From Trichomonas vaginalis G3 (lineage: Eukaryota > Parabasalia > Trichomonadida > Trichomonadidae), in contig NC_067207.1 of the NCBI RefSeq assembly GCF_026262505.1, positions 10,384,082 through 10,448,081 on the forward strand: 64,000 nt of DNA. The letters run 5' to 3'. Positions 21,326-31,629 of this stretch are shown here, in pieces (the stretch's first letter is position 1; every line of letters starts with the position of its first letter). The translations under genes and the position numbers were made by a program. The notes beneath the pieces were generated by a model. That model saw nothing but the letters and a program-made list of their open reading frames with translations. It was not told where the DNA came from and ran no database searches.

Positions 21326-23595
21326 AAATTATTTTTTGAAAAATTGAATTATTCACTATTTAGTTGGCGCAAAGCTCCAACAAAATAATGAAGAATACTA
21401 CTATTTGTTTACTTAAAATATGATTAAAATTTCTGAACGAAAACTATCAAAATTAAGTCATAAAAAATACAAATATAGGATGCTAATTTACTGTAAATTC
21501 ATAATGTAAAAAGTGTGGGTGTTGTCGTCTATATAAGGTAGGGCAACGATAGAAAATTTTTGGAAAAAAAGTTCGGAGATCTTAAACGTATCATATTCCC
21601 TGCATGGTTTGGTATCTTCCGCCATGCGTTGTGCCAAACATATTGACACTTTCCAATAATTAATTTATGGTATGAGTCACAGAGTTAGATTATAAAAAGA
21701 AAGTAAATAATTGCAATTAGAAATCATATATGTCGGAAATCAAATGTTGATGAGCAGAAACCTTTTACTCATCATAAAAGAGATAAATCACTAAAGATTT
21801 GTATACATTAAAATTTGATATTTGGTGCTCGAAAACTGTCTGATGGGACTCCTCCAAAATGAACCAATCTATCGCTGAGGACCAAATTAGATGATGTGGA
21901 TGGTGTATTCTCTAATTCTAACTTAGGAAGAATGGGAACAAAACGAATGACGACAACAACATGTCAAACATAGATTAAATATCTATGAATCAATAAAGTA
22001 TACGTGCATTGAAGGTGATAACGATCACTTGAGGCTTATAACTCTTTGACTAATTATTATTCAATAATTAAATATAATCATTTTTATATTTTTATACTGA
22101 TAGTAATTAATATACTATCTATCCTGCTTAATAAATGGTATGATCAAATTTGTTTGAAAATTTTAATTATGTATATGAAACTATGTCTTCTATATAAAAA
22201 TCAAAATTTTCGGACGAACCTAGATTGAACCTTTATGAAAATCATTTTTTGTTAATTGAGTTAATATGAATCTTTTACATATGTATATATAGCATTGATA
22301 GCTTATATAATCATGGTTTATTCCATATTAACATATTTTTTCAGTTAAATTTGTTAATAATATCATGTAACAAATTAATTCAAGATTAGAATGTCTACAA
22401 AATGCTAACAAATAAGAACAAAATACGATTTCTCGACTTAAATTTTAATATGGAGTAGTTTTTCGTTTAAATCTAATTAAAAATGAATAAAAACTTATCT
22501 TGTACTATTTTCATTCAAAGATTTTAATAATGTAAATCATGCATTTTCATAATTCAGTACAGTTCTTTTTAGAATTAAAGTTGATGAGGATGATATTTGT
22601 GATTTAAAATAATTTGTTAATGTTCACCTTTTATTCATCACCTTGTGGTATGCCCTAAAGCAATAGCATTATATCAATTCTGCTGAATTGATCAACTCAA
22701 AATTCCAAAAAAATTCAAAATTTCAAAAAATGAAATTAAACAATTTAAATTTTCACATGAAAAAATCAATTTCGAAAAAAATTTGGAAAATCAAAGTATT
22801 TGATAATTAGTCAAATAATCAATTTACATCGTTTTTACTCATAAAAAACAACTAATTTTTGATTTTGATATCATATTTGATAAATACTCATTCCAGAGTT
22901 GACGTAATGTATTAATTATTGTTAGAGATATTGCTTTCGCAGCAAAATTCTTATTTCATGAAAGAAAAAAAAATGATTTTATTCCAACAAAAACAAGTAA
23001 ACAGATGAATGGAAACGTACTATATTTTCATAAATGTAGTAATCAGCGTGTCAGCTTTTGTTTATCATGTTCGAGTCAAAATGTATTAACTTGTAATAAG
23101 AAATATTCGAAGATTATATGAAGTATTGAGCATTCTTTGTAGAAATATTTGTAATTCATTACTAACATATATAATAAAGTTGTTTTTTTTTCCTTATTGC
23201 AATAATTTTGTCTGATTTTAATAACTTTTCATGTATACGAGTTGTGTGAATATGCATCATAATATGCGTAAATATACTTATTTGCGACGAATAATGTGGT
23301 TGCATAATGGAGGTGCTAAATTTTGATTTTTAATATGGGGCTTTGGTATGTATAATCATGTTCTTATCTCAACGTAGGAGTATTGGTGCAATATGATTAA
23401 AATTTACGAGGTTGATCTTAAATTGAATAATTCTGGAGTATAAATCACAATGCAGCTAATTCTATGTTAAAGATAGATACAGATTGTAGTAATCAATTAG
23501 GGAGTACAAATTCATTCTTTCATTTCTGTCGTATTGAGCAGAAAGGAAGAGATCATAACCCTAGGAAAAAAAGCCCAAATTTGTCACTTTTCATA

Positions 23596-23640
23596 GTACG
23601 TTAAACTCAATTCGCTCGGCGAATGCCGAGCACACGTACT
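23596..23640. repeat. Hairpin GCTCGGC-GAAT-GCCGAGC with outer arms
   Basis: A perfect 7-bp GC-rich stem with a four-base loop (23614-23631), enclosed by AGTACGT (23596-23602) and ACGTACT (23634-23640). It stands out against AT-rich flanks. Confidence 0.7.
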
Positions 23641-24066
23641 CATCATTCAACATAATATTCTCATTCTTTGGTTATTATAGTGCCAGACAACACAAGATTT
23701 CAAAGAATTACTTGAGTTTTCAATTAATCTTAATCCGATTTTAGATTTATCGAGAACTCCATCATCACAATCACATACTTCAGTGCGGTAACTACAATTA
23801 TCCATATACAGAAGGAAGTTCTTTTCGAACAACTCATTTGGAGTCTGTTTTGGAAAGAACTTCTTTCTGTCTGACTTAATTTCATAGTTCCTGATCAACC
23901 TAAAGACAGAAACCACACACTATCTACTTAGGAAAGGAGTTCTTTCTAAATCTTCCTTAAATTGAGATTTTACGAGAGATAACCCTTCTATTGCACTTAA
24001 AAATGAACATTTTGATATCTTTAGTATCACACATGGTCATATATAGTATTTCATCTACATGAATAC

Positions 24067-24115
24067 ATTCATCTTTCGAAGTCTCTCATTAAATGGGAGG
24101 CTTCGAAAGATGAAT
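24067..24115. repeat. 15-bp stem hairpin
   Basis: ATTCATCTTTCGAAG (24067-24081) pairs exactly with CTTCGAAAGATGAAT (24101-24115). The 19-base interval can extend the stem with CTC and GAG pairs. No gene lies within 1 kb on either side. Confidence 0.75.
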
Positions 24116-24941
24116 CGTTTTATTCATACAACTTTAAATCTCGAACACATTTAGAGAGTGAGTATATCATTTTATTCTTGTTTTGAGTTTATTCTGATTC
24201 AAAATTGCAGTGAAAACAGAAGTTCACACATCATATCTGAATGTGAGCTCATCTATACTTATACGATCTCAATACCTCCACTCTAAGCATAAGAGGTGAA
24301 GTTATATAAAAATTATCAGATGCGTTGAAGTCTCAAAAGTATTGCCTGAATGCTTGTTTCATATTTGTCCAAGTAGTTTCAATGAATAAATGTATTGTTT
24401 TTTATAATTTCGATTTATTTTTAGAAAATATTCAATATAAACCTTTATTGTGTTATTTACATCTCATAAATTCTCTGTCTAAATCATATAAAAGCGCGTT
24501 TTACCCCTATGAATCAAGAAATTCATTCAATATTCATGGTATATTTATTAAATTTATACGATTTACTAATAATCAATATTATATCCTCATAAATAGCAAT
24601 ATATTTTAGTAATCTATGATAATCATATACAATATTTGAAATCAAATTTTCATTAGTTTAGGTTCCTTGTTAATAGTAAACCATTATATTTATTACTAAT
24701 AATAAAATCTATGTGTCGTATTGAAATTCAATAAAATTACTTATTCGGTCCAAAAAAACAAATTAGATAAATTTTTTCTTTTTTTATGTAATTTTTGTTT
24801 TTCATTTTTCTCAAGATCCTAAGTTATGTTCTAACTTTTGACATCATATCCTATCATGCTAGGCTATATATTATAGCATATCCAAAAGGCAAGGAAATCT
24901 ATCAGAGAAGCCTTTTTGACCTATCGTTGCCCTATATATAG

Positions 24942-26226
24942 TCATCTCAAAATCGCAGTTGAATAGCAATTCAATTTTTTGAGAGAAAAAACGTGCATGA
25001 AATGCAATATGATTTAATTATATTGATAATTCAAAATAAAGATTTTGAATATTGAATAAATGTAAACATCTAATTTTGTTAGTCCTGTCTTTCTCATAAA
25101 TTTATAACAGTATGCATCATGGATTACTTGGTTTTATTAAAAATTTGCAATTTGGGTCACATTTTTAATCATTAATATTTTGAAACTCAAAATCAAGACA
25201 TTTTAATGATTTTTGATATATAACAGTTAGTTTCTGCATCAATACTGATGAAACAATGCAATTTCAATTTTCTGAACAAAAAATGCTCGTTTATTATTTT
25301 CGTGGTATGATGGATAAATGAATTAACAAGCCGAAAAGCAATCCCAAACTAGCAGAAAATGGATGCTTTTCCATTTGCGTTAAAAGATCAAGTAGAATTT
25401 CTTAATTCGCCATCAAATTCAAATCATTTCCTGCTGGATGTTTCCATTATTTGTATGGTCACATTGTTTTAGAACAACAAATCTGAATTTCTAGTAACAA
25501 AGCTCAAAATTCTTCCAAATCAAAATTTTATTTTGGATTTTTTGCCAAATTACAAAATTTCATTTCGAAAAGAGGATACTACATGGAAGCTAGTATGTAT
25601 TCCTTAATTTCGACCCAAAATCAATTGGATTTAATTGATAATTCCTATCGTCTTTTTTTCCAAAAAAACTATTTATTATTATTCTTTGTCTTGTATATAG
25701 ATAGTAAAAATCTTCGTCTTAAAACTTTTCTTAATCTCATAGAAAAAAAAGCCCTCAAATTAAGCGTCCAGAGCCTTGCCCTCTCAATCAAAATTAGAGT
25801 AGTGAGGTTTACAAATCCCAATTCAATACACAGAGGTTTACATTTTATATTGAGGGGCCCTCACTACTGAGATTTTGGGAGCACTATATATACTGTCTTA
25901 ATTCTATCGGCGCGAAGCGCCAATAGAATTGACCGAAAATCAAGATTCATGATCAAGTGGTTAATTTGGGATCTTTGGTACTTCTCTTTTCCTTATTTTT
26001 CTAATTAAAATATACCAATTATTGATCTCATTTTTCCAACTTATACTAATTAGAATATACTAATTATGATGGCATTATAATTTCATTGCATTGATTGGAA
26101 ATTAGTATCATCTTCTCCAAAGTTAACTATACTTTCATGCATGGAAACTTTAAATTTTGTGGTATTTTAAAAAAATAATTATAATTAATAATAAACAAAA
26201 CATATTTATTCGTATAATTAAGTTCC
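24942..26226. other. AT-rich intergenic stretch with one hairpin
   Basis: Apart from the palindrome at 25900-25930 I see only short open frames of biased composition. GTAGTGAGG near 25800 and CCTCACTAC near 25857 form a short inverted pair of doubtful meaning. Confidence 0.5.
25900..25930. repeat. 31-bp palindrome with GGCGC-GAA-GCGCC core
   Basis: AATTCTAT, C, GGCGC, GAA, GCGCC, A, ATAGAATT: a near-perfect hairpin with one C-A mismatch. Its core has the same 5-bp stem and three-base loop form as the hairpins in the Maverick terminal repeats at 27344, 51957 and 52081. Confidence 0.8.
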
Positions 26227-26808
26227 CTAATGAATATAAGGGTTAGCTGGAGGTGACTGCATGACTTTAGTTTTAATTGAATTAAGATGATCTTCAATTT
26301 CTTTAAATTTCGTTGTTTTTTCAGTAAATTTCCCTGTCTTAGGTGTTGCATTATGTGACTGCCTTGGTGTGCGTGGTGTTTGCTGCTTTTGATTTGGAGT
26401 TTTGGAATTAGGAGTTTTAGATGAAGATTTAGCTGGTGATTTTGTGGGGGTTTTTGTAATACTCTTGTTTTGTTTCGTTTCTGCTTGTTTAACTTGCTGA
26501 TTATCAATTTTAGCTTGTTTTTCGACTTGTTCTGTTTCTTTTGGTTCTTCTGTTGGTAATTTGGGTGGCTTAGAAAGGGTATTAACCGCTTTAATAATTC
26601 TTAATTCCATTTCATTCATTTTAGCGATAGCCATTCTTCTAAAAGTTGAAATTACATTACTTTGAGCGTCAAATAGCTGGTTTCTCTCGTCATCCGTCAT
26701 CTTCTTTATTTCCTCCTCCGAAGGAAGTCCATTAGGTAAATAGAAATCTAGAATATCTTGTAAAAGTTCTGACATAAGTATTTTTAAACTGTCACTTTTG
26801 GGTGTCAT
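26227..26808 (-). CDS. Low-complexity basic protein of unknown function
   Basis: 193 residues from the ATG at 26808; a second ATG at 26775 (MSELLQDILD) is also possible. The N-terminal 75 residues look folded and helical (DILDFYLPNGLPSEEEIKK, then FRRMAIAKMNEMELRIIKA). The rest is Lys/Thr/Pro/Gln-rich with repeated TPKSP and SKTPN motifs, typical of a disordered phosphorylatable tail. The C-terminus reads MQSPPANPYIH. I recognise no family; a DNA- or microtubule-associated role would fit the tail but is only a guess. It is the last host gene before the first Maverick. Confidence 0.75.
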   Translation of the reverse strand: MTPKSDSLKILMSELLQDILDFYLPNGLPSEEEIKKMTDDERNQLFDAQSNVISTFRRMAIAKMNEMELRIIKAVNTLSKPPKLPTEEPKETEQVEKQAKIDNQQVKQAETKQNKSITKTPTKSPAKSSSKTPNSKTPNQKQQTPRTPRQSHNATPKTGKFTEKTTKFKEIEDHLNSIKTKVMQSPPANPYIH

Positions 26809-27305
26809 CAAATTGATTGATTTTTGCAATTTTACATACCTAAACTTGATATTCTATATTAGAATAGCACAAGAATTGTAGGAGAGATATTCGATTGCAG
26901 ATTTATTTTAATTTTTATCTATTTTTTCTTTATTTAAGCTCAAATTACTACACAAGTCGGATAACATTATTACCTACACAAGATAAGAGTGTTTATCATT
27001 GTTCTTCATTTTGATTATTGAAAAAATTTTATTCAAGCAATATTTTAACAAAATAGATCCAATTCTTGATAAGAAAGTATGACATACTTCGAATCATTGA
27101 ATATAATTTATGTCTTCTTCAAAACTGATTGATACATCACGAACATCAGATTATGTTATTCACATAACTTTTTGTTTTTGTTCAGACTTGTTTCAAATGA
27201 ACCTATTGATATGATATTCTTTTAATGTATCGAAGATTTCCAATATACTGACATTATTAATTCAATGCATTGGAAAAATCGAATCATTAATATTTGTCAT
27301 CAAAT
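26809..27305. other. AT-rich flank of the first Maverick
   Basis: Non-coding, AT-rich, ending in the A run of the element. The last bases (ATTTGTCATCAAAT) show no clear direct repeat with the other flank (AATAATGCTC), so a 5-6 bp target duplication could not be fixed. Confidence 0.5.
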
Positions 27306-27366
27306 AAAAAAAAAAAAAAAAAAAAAAGGTAGTGGGGCTTCCAGGCACTTCGTGCCCTCTAGCCCC
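27306..27366 (+). repeat. Left terminal inverted repeat of Maverick 1
   Basis: An A run (27306-27327), then GGTAGTGGGGCTTCCAG, the hairpin GGCAC-TTC-GTGCC (27344-27356) and CTCTAGCCCC. It matches the right end in inverted orientation except within the stem, where base pairs are changed on both sides together. Confidence 0.9.
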
Positions 27367-27417
27367 AGTCACTTTTCTGTCACTTTTCAGGAAAAAAACA
27401 GTTTTATTGTATATAAA

Positions 27418-28236
27418 ATGAATTTTACAAAACCACCGTTACCCTTCTTTGGAAATAAGAGTAGATGTAAAGATATTCTATTGAGAGAACTTAAGAAACT
27501 ACCGAATGGTCTAACATTTGTAGATTTGTTCGGTGGAAGTTTCTATATATCTCATTTGTGCCATACCGTATTCCCAAACTCAAAGATTATATGCAATGAC
27601 TTCGACAACTATATGAACCGTCTCAAACATATACCAGACACAAACAAAATATTGAGTGAGTTGAAAGAAAAGATACCTATAGGTAAGATGGAACGTATAC
27701 CATTAGATAAGAAAGATATTGTCAGAGAGGTTTTGAAAAAAGTAGAGTATATTGACTGGGATAGTATATCTTCTAGACTATTATATAGTGGTTCTATAAG
27801 AGTTCATGACATTGAAACACTTATGTCAAAAGTTTTATATCTTAACTATACAAATGTTTTCAAAAAGAACATAGAAAAATATACTGAGGGTATAGAGTTT
27901 GTGAGATGTCATTGGACGGAGTTGTATGAAAAATACAAAGACAAGGAAAATGTTTTCTTTATAGTAGACCCGCCGTTCTATAACACATACGATTTTCAAT
28001 ACCAAGTAGACTGGACTTTGAGAGACTCTTTAGAAACTTTAGACGTTTTACATAACCATCCATGCTTTTACTTTACATCCGATAAAAGTGGTTTGGAAAG
28101 TGTCATGAGATGGTTAGAGGACATACATGACTATGATTTTAGATATGATAAGATAGAATATGAGAGAGGTCCTATAAACCGGAAAAAGTGTCATAACAAA
28201 GAAATTTTATTGGTAACTAAATGTGGTTTGAAATAG
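27418..28236 (+). CDS. Dam-like (D12 class) N6-adenine DNA methyltransferase
   Basis: 272 residues from the ATG at 27418; the frame is open further upstream, but that part lies in the terminal repeat, and the copy at 52301 starts at the same codon. The N-terminal PLPFFGNKSRCKDIL corresponds to the SAM-site motif of D12 enzymes. FVDLFGGSFYISHL (about 39-52) is motif I, and VDPPFY (about 183) is the catalytic DPPY-type motif with Phe. Such enzymes methylate adenine in DNA. N6-methyladenine and Maverick-derived methyltransferases are reported in T. vaginalis, so host or element DNA is the likely substrate. It is the first gene inside the left end, and its stop overlaps the next small gene by 16 bp. 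Confidence 0.9.
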   Translation: MNFTKPPLPFFGNKSRCKDILLRELKKLPNGLTFVDLFGGSFYISHLCHTVFPNSKIICNDFDNYMNRLKHIPDTNKILSELKEKIPIGKMERIPLDKKDIVREVLKKVEYIDWDSISSRLLYSGSIRVHDIETLMSKVLYLNYTNVFKKNIEKYTEGIEFVRCHWTELYEKYKDKENVFFIVDPPFYNTYDFQYQVDWTLRDSLETLDVLHNHPCFYFTSDKSGLESVMRWLEDIHDYDFRYDKIEYERGPINRKKCHNKEILLVTKCGLK

Positions 28237-28352
28237 GACTACTTGTTTTAGGTTTTTTCCATTGTGTCATTTACTTATTTGACGTGGCAGAAAGATATAG
28301 AGAATATGAAGATGAACCAATGTCTGCAAATGTTCAGCATATGTACTCGTAA
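28221..28352 (+). CDS. 43-residue single-pass membrane protein
   Basis: ATG at 28221, inside the last codons of the methyltransferase gene in another frame, to TAA at 28350. The protein starts MWFEIGLLVLGFFHCVIYL, one hydrophobic helix, followed by a charged tail (FDVAERYREYEDEP). The same start and hydrophobic part are present in the second Maverick (53101), though shifted there. Its size and position suggest a small virion or membrane protein; the function is unknown. Confidence 0.6.
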   Translation: MWFEIGLLVLGFFHCVIYLFDVAERYREYEDEPMSANVQHMYS

Positions 28353-28375
28353 GAGATATTTTTATCTAATATTAA

Positions 28376-28738
28376 ATGGACGCACAGAACTTAGCGAATG
28401 CACAGCAACCTGGACAACCAAACCCAGAGAATATTCCAAATGAAGTTAGAATACAAACTGCAATGGCAAACTATGGTCAAGTGCCAACAGATGTACAAAT
28501 GCAAACTGCCATGTCAAATGACGCTGCGTTAGGCTTACCACCATGGTATGCAAATATGAGATGGAAAGAGTTTTATACAAACCCTGAAGTGGGATATAAA
28601 CAACTCTATGCAGATGACGCGAACACAGGAGTTGACCCAGAATATGTTTTCTACCAGAGGAGAAATAGAATGTATGAGCTCCAGTTAAAAAATGCTATGG
28701 AACTCAGAAGGAAACGTAAGAGACTAGGCGGACATTAG
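28376..28738 (+). CDS. Small conserved Maverick protein, unknown
   Basis: 120 residues. A Gln/Asn/Pro-rich N-terminus contains two copies of a unit like VRIQTAMANYGQVPTD and VQMQTAMSNDAALGLP, followed by a compact part with PPWYANMRWKEFYTNPEVGY and a basic C-terminus ending LRRKRKRLGGH. The basic tail suggests DNA or capsid-interior binding, as in small core proteins, but that is inference. It is preceded by TTTTTATCTAATATTAA, the element's promoter-like motif, and is conserved in the second Maverick at 53255. Confidence 0.7.
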   Translation: MDAQNLANAQQPGQPNPENIPNEVRIQTAMANYGQVPTDVQMQTAMSNDAALGLPPWYANMRWKEFYTNPEVGYKQLYADDANTGVDPEYVFYQRRNRMYELQLKNAMELRRKRKRLGGH

Positions 28739-28756
28739 ATTTTTACATATAGTAAA

Positions 28757-28999
28757 ATGGGTTTCTTCAGTAGTATTGGAAACTTCTTCAGAAGAGTTGG
28801 AAGAGGTATATGGAATGGAATAAAAACCGTAGGAAGAGGAATTTGGAACGGTGTCAAAAATATTGGTAAAAGAGTAGGTCAGTTCGTTGGTATTATACCT
28901 AAAGACCCTGAACCAGAAGAACAAGCTCCTGTTATACAACAGCCTGAACCTGCACCACAGTCTAGTTGGCAACCAAATCCAACACCTCAACCGTATTAA
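28757..28999 (+). CDS. Small amphipathic, basic protein (pVI/pX-like candidate)
   Basis: 80 residues. The N-terminal half is an amphipathic repeat (MGFFSSIGNFFRRVGRGIWN, then GIKTVGRGIWNGVKNIGKRV), with bulky hydrophobics and Gly/Arg/Lys alternating. The C-terminal half is Pro/Gln-rich. Proteins of this design, such as adenovirus pVI and membrane-active virion peptides, disrupt membranes or coat the inside of capsids. The N-terminal MGFF resembles that of the 133-residue protein at 32602, so the two may be related. The assignment is by composition only. Its stop lies 4 bp from the end of the opposing gene. Confidence 0.6.
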   Translation: MGFFSSIGNFFRRVGRGIWNGIKTVGRGIWNGVKNIGKRVGQFVGIIPKDPEPEEQAPVIQQPEPAPQSSWQPNPTPQPY

Positions 29000-29003
29000 A
29001 AAA

Positions 29004-29851
29004 TTATATTTTTACCGTTCGATAGTAGTTGTATATGAAACTAAGTTCTAAGTAAAACGCATGGTATAATGGAACTATTCTCTTTCTTCCATCTGTTGTA
29101 AACCATACTTGAAAGTCTGAAATACTTCCACTCGGTGGTTCATATAGCTTTGTAGGTTTTTCGTAAAAGTCATTTGCCAAGCATAAAAAAGAGTTTTGTG
29201 CACCAGAAAATGAAGCATGAACTATAATAGCATCTGAGTCGAAAACATTTTCATATGTTCCATTAGGGTTTTCGACTTCATAAAAGTTCGGGTGTACTGG
29301 ATATTCTGCAGGCTGATTTAACATCCTCATAAACCTATACCATGCCAAGTTGTTATATTTTGTAGAAATATAAACGTTTTCTCCAAGGTCTTCTATTCTA
29401 TTGAATTTAACAGTTGCATTTTTCCTGTCATATAAAATATCGAGATGGTACTCTCCTTCGTCAATGTTGTACTGTTTTGCATATTCGAGATAGATATCGT
29501 TTATTTTTTCTTGAAAAGCTTGAAGAGTTGTTTCTAAGTTTACAAGCAAACTAACTTGTAAAAGTTTTCCCTGTACAATTTCTCATACGTACGTTTTTCT
29601 TTGTTATAGTATCGAACTTCAAAACCGACCGTAAATGGGAAACCATGTATGGCTTCTGAAATGAACTTCATTCTACGAAAGCCAACAGCTTTTGTGACGG
29701 ATGGGTCTCTTAACCATCTCAATGGGTAGTCAAACCGATAGCCTTCATGCTTTACGGTCTCTGTCTCAAACTTTTGACCGACATTAGTAAAAAGTTCATC
29801 TAATGGTTTAGTTGTAGCAACTCTTGAATTTTCTTTTTCTATTGAAAGCAT
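29004..29851 (-). pseudogene. Candidate structural protein, frameshifted, paralogue of 36199-37059
   Basis: Two overlapping minus-strand frames (29851-29540 and 29549-29004) together align along the whole 286-residue protein encoded at 36199-37059. Examples are DYPLRWLRDPS with DYPIRWLQSPS, and ISDFQVWFTTDGR with FSDFQVWFTTNGV. One base is missing near 29570: the second Maverick reads through at this point as EKFEQGKLLQV. The protein looks beta-rich with no catalytic motif. Its gene shares an 18-bp promoter gap with the fibre gene, so a fibre-base or minor capsid role is a reasonable guess. Confidence 0.65.
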
Positions 29852-29869
29852 ATTTTATCTAGAATAAAA
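29852..29869. promoter_or_regulatory. 18-bp bidirectional promoter between structural gene and fibre gene
   Basis: The whole gap between the two start codons is ATTTTATCTAGAATAAAA, nearly symmetrical, so each strand reads TTTTAT(T)CTAGA(A)TAAAA toward its own ATG. The gap 46613-46630 has almost the same sequence and length, and 32586-32601 a similar layout. Confidence 0.65.
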
Positions 29870-31629
29870 ATGTCGAAAGAAACAGCGTCTATGAGAGAAA
29901 TACAACACAACCGACAACTCATTGTACAAGCTCTAAATAAGAACACAACAAACTTTTCAAACTATTCTAAGATATCTGAGTCATTGAAAGAAGGAAACTT
30001 AAAACTGACGATAAACCCAATGACAGATGAGTTTCTGTTTCAAGACAGTAAGAACCATACTGTCTGTATAAATCCAACAAAAGGAACTTTAAACGAGAAA
30101 CCTATAAAAGAACTTCTTTTGAAAGCAGATGTTGACAACAAAGCTGACAAAGAGTATGTCATTGAAAAAGTTCAAGAAGAACATGACAGAGCAGATGCAA
30201 CATATGCAACAAAAGCAGATGTTGACAACAAAGCTGACAAAGAGTATGTCATTGAAAAAGTTCAAGAAGAACATGACAGAGCAGATGCAACATATGCAAC
30301 AAAAGAACATACTCATCCTGAACTAGCAGACAAAACATATGTTGACAATAAAATGTCAAGTGAAGTGACAAGAGCTGAAAACGAATATTCTAAAAAGACT
30401 CATACACATACCATTGCAAATATTACAAACTTACAAGAAACCTTAAATAGGAAAAGTGACGTTGGACATACACATACCATTGCAAATATTACAAACTTAC
30501 AAGAAACCTTAAACAGGAAAAGTGACGTTGGACATACACATACATCTTCTGAAATAACAGACTTAAACGTTAGCCTTGAAAAGAAAGCAGATAAAACATA
30601 TGTCAATGAAATATACCAAAGTTTAGTTGGAACAAAAAATATTGAAACTATGGTTGGTGACTTTTCTGTCTATGAAGAAAACAAATATTTTAGATGGGAG
30701 TTTGTACATTCCTTAAAAAATGGTATACGGTATAAACTCATTCCGAAAAATAACAATGAAATGTATGTAAGCTATATAAAGAATGATGGTACACAAGTTA
30801 AAGTTCCATTAGACAACAACTGCTACTTAAACTTATATGGAGACGAACAAAAGAAATATTTAAGAGTTTATGAAATGGCAGATATGACATTGCCTGACCC
30901 AGCTCCAGCACCATATTATTATGACTATGGAGATGACGTTAGAAACCACATGTAGATGAACAAAAGCTAACATTATATTTAGATTTTTATAGATATAAAA
31001 GATATAATGCAATAGAAAAAACGAGAATAGTATACTATTATGAAGATGACAGAAATAAATATTATAGTCAAGACTTTACCTACCCTGAAAACATAAGATT
31101 ATATTATAAAAAATATTCTGACACAAACCAGAAGAAACCTGAAATAGTTGCACTATATTTTAAGTTCAAAAGAGACAATCCTATAATATCTCATATGTTT
31201 GATTTAATGAACCCAGTAGGTTCTATTTATACATCTATGGAAGCAAGAGGTCCTCAAGTAACGTTTGGTGTTGGTGCATGGACTCAAATAGTCGACAGGT
31301 TTTTGTATTGTGCAAACTCTTCAAAGGAAACAGGTGGAAGTAAAACGATTTCAGGTGAAAACCTACCTGCGCACAGTCACTACGTAGATTTAAGTACATC
31401 TCAAGCAGGTTGGCATAAGCATAGATATTGGGATTGGTCAGGAATGATAAAAGGTAAAGGATATGATGTTAAAGACAACGTTAAGTTTGCTATAGATTGT
31501 TACTGGAGTAACACTGAGGGAGGAGGAAACCATACACATCGCGTTTCAGGGTATACGCAAACAACGGGACAAAGTAAAGACTACATGCCACCTTACATGA
31601 CAGTTTACGCATGGTATAGAATTGCTTAG
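29870..31629 (+). pseudogene. Phage-tail-like fibre with coiled-coil repeats and C-terminal collar domain, one frameshift
   Basis: The frame 29870-30955 continues in another frame from about 30952 to 31629, giving about 586 residues if read as one gene. An N-terminal anchor region of about 80 residues is followed by repeats of ADVDNKADKEYV type (an exact 72-bp duplication at about 30125-30265) and HTHTIANITNLQETLNRKSD repeats. A Tyr-rich knob-like segment follows, then a C-terminal domain with VGSIYTSM, FLYCANSSKETGGSKTIS, ENLPAHSH and THRVSGYT. This is the layout of phage tail-collar and short tail-fibre proteins. It should form a trimeric receptor-binding spike. The stop at 30953 is probably due to a single-base indel. 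Confidence 0.8.

Larger units (their letters stand above)
21529..24941. mobile_element. Candidate 3.4-kb element with TAGGGCAACGATAG inverted ends
   Basis: TAGGGCAACGATAG (21539-21552) recurs inverted as CTATCGTTGCCCTA (21 bp arm 24921-24941). CTATATA lies outside the core on both sides, with a 3-base insertion on the left, so the symmetry extends to about 21-24 bp. The TA at each tip could be a target duplication. The interior is AT-rich without a credible complete gene; a 90-codon open stretch at 23647-23916 (minus) has no ATG start. It could be a large non-autonomous Tc1/mariner-like element or a chance inverted repeat. Confidence 0.4.

Noticed and set aside
23647..23916. 89-codon minus-strand frame containing CSYRTEVCDCDDGVLD.
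   Set aside because: No ATG, no recognisable family and no conserved neighbour; could be a gene fragment but cannot be supported.
24325..25870. Two plus-strand frames of about 95 codons (24325, 25583) in the gap before the low-complexity gene.
   Set aside because: AT-biased composition without domain or initiator; one ends in a hairpin region.
27265..27417. N-terminal extension of the methyltransferase through the poly(A) run.
   Set aside because: It would be encoded by the terminal inverted repeat; the copy in Maverick 2 starts at the downstream ATG, and a lysine run from the A tract is implausible.
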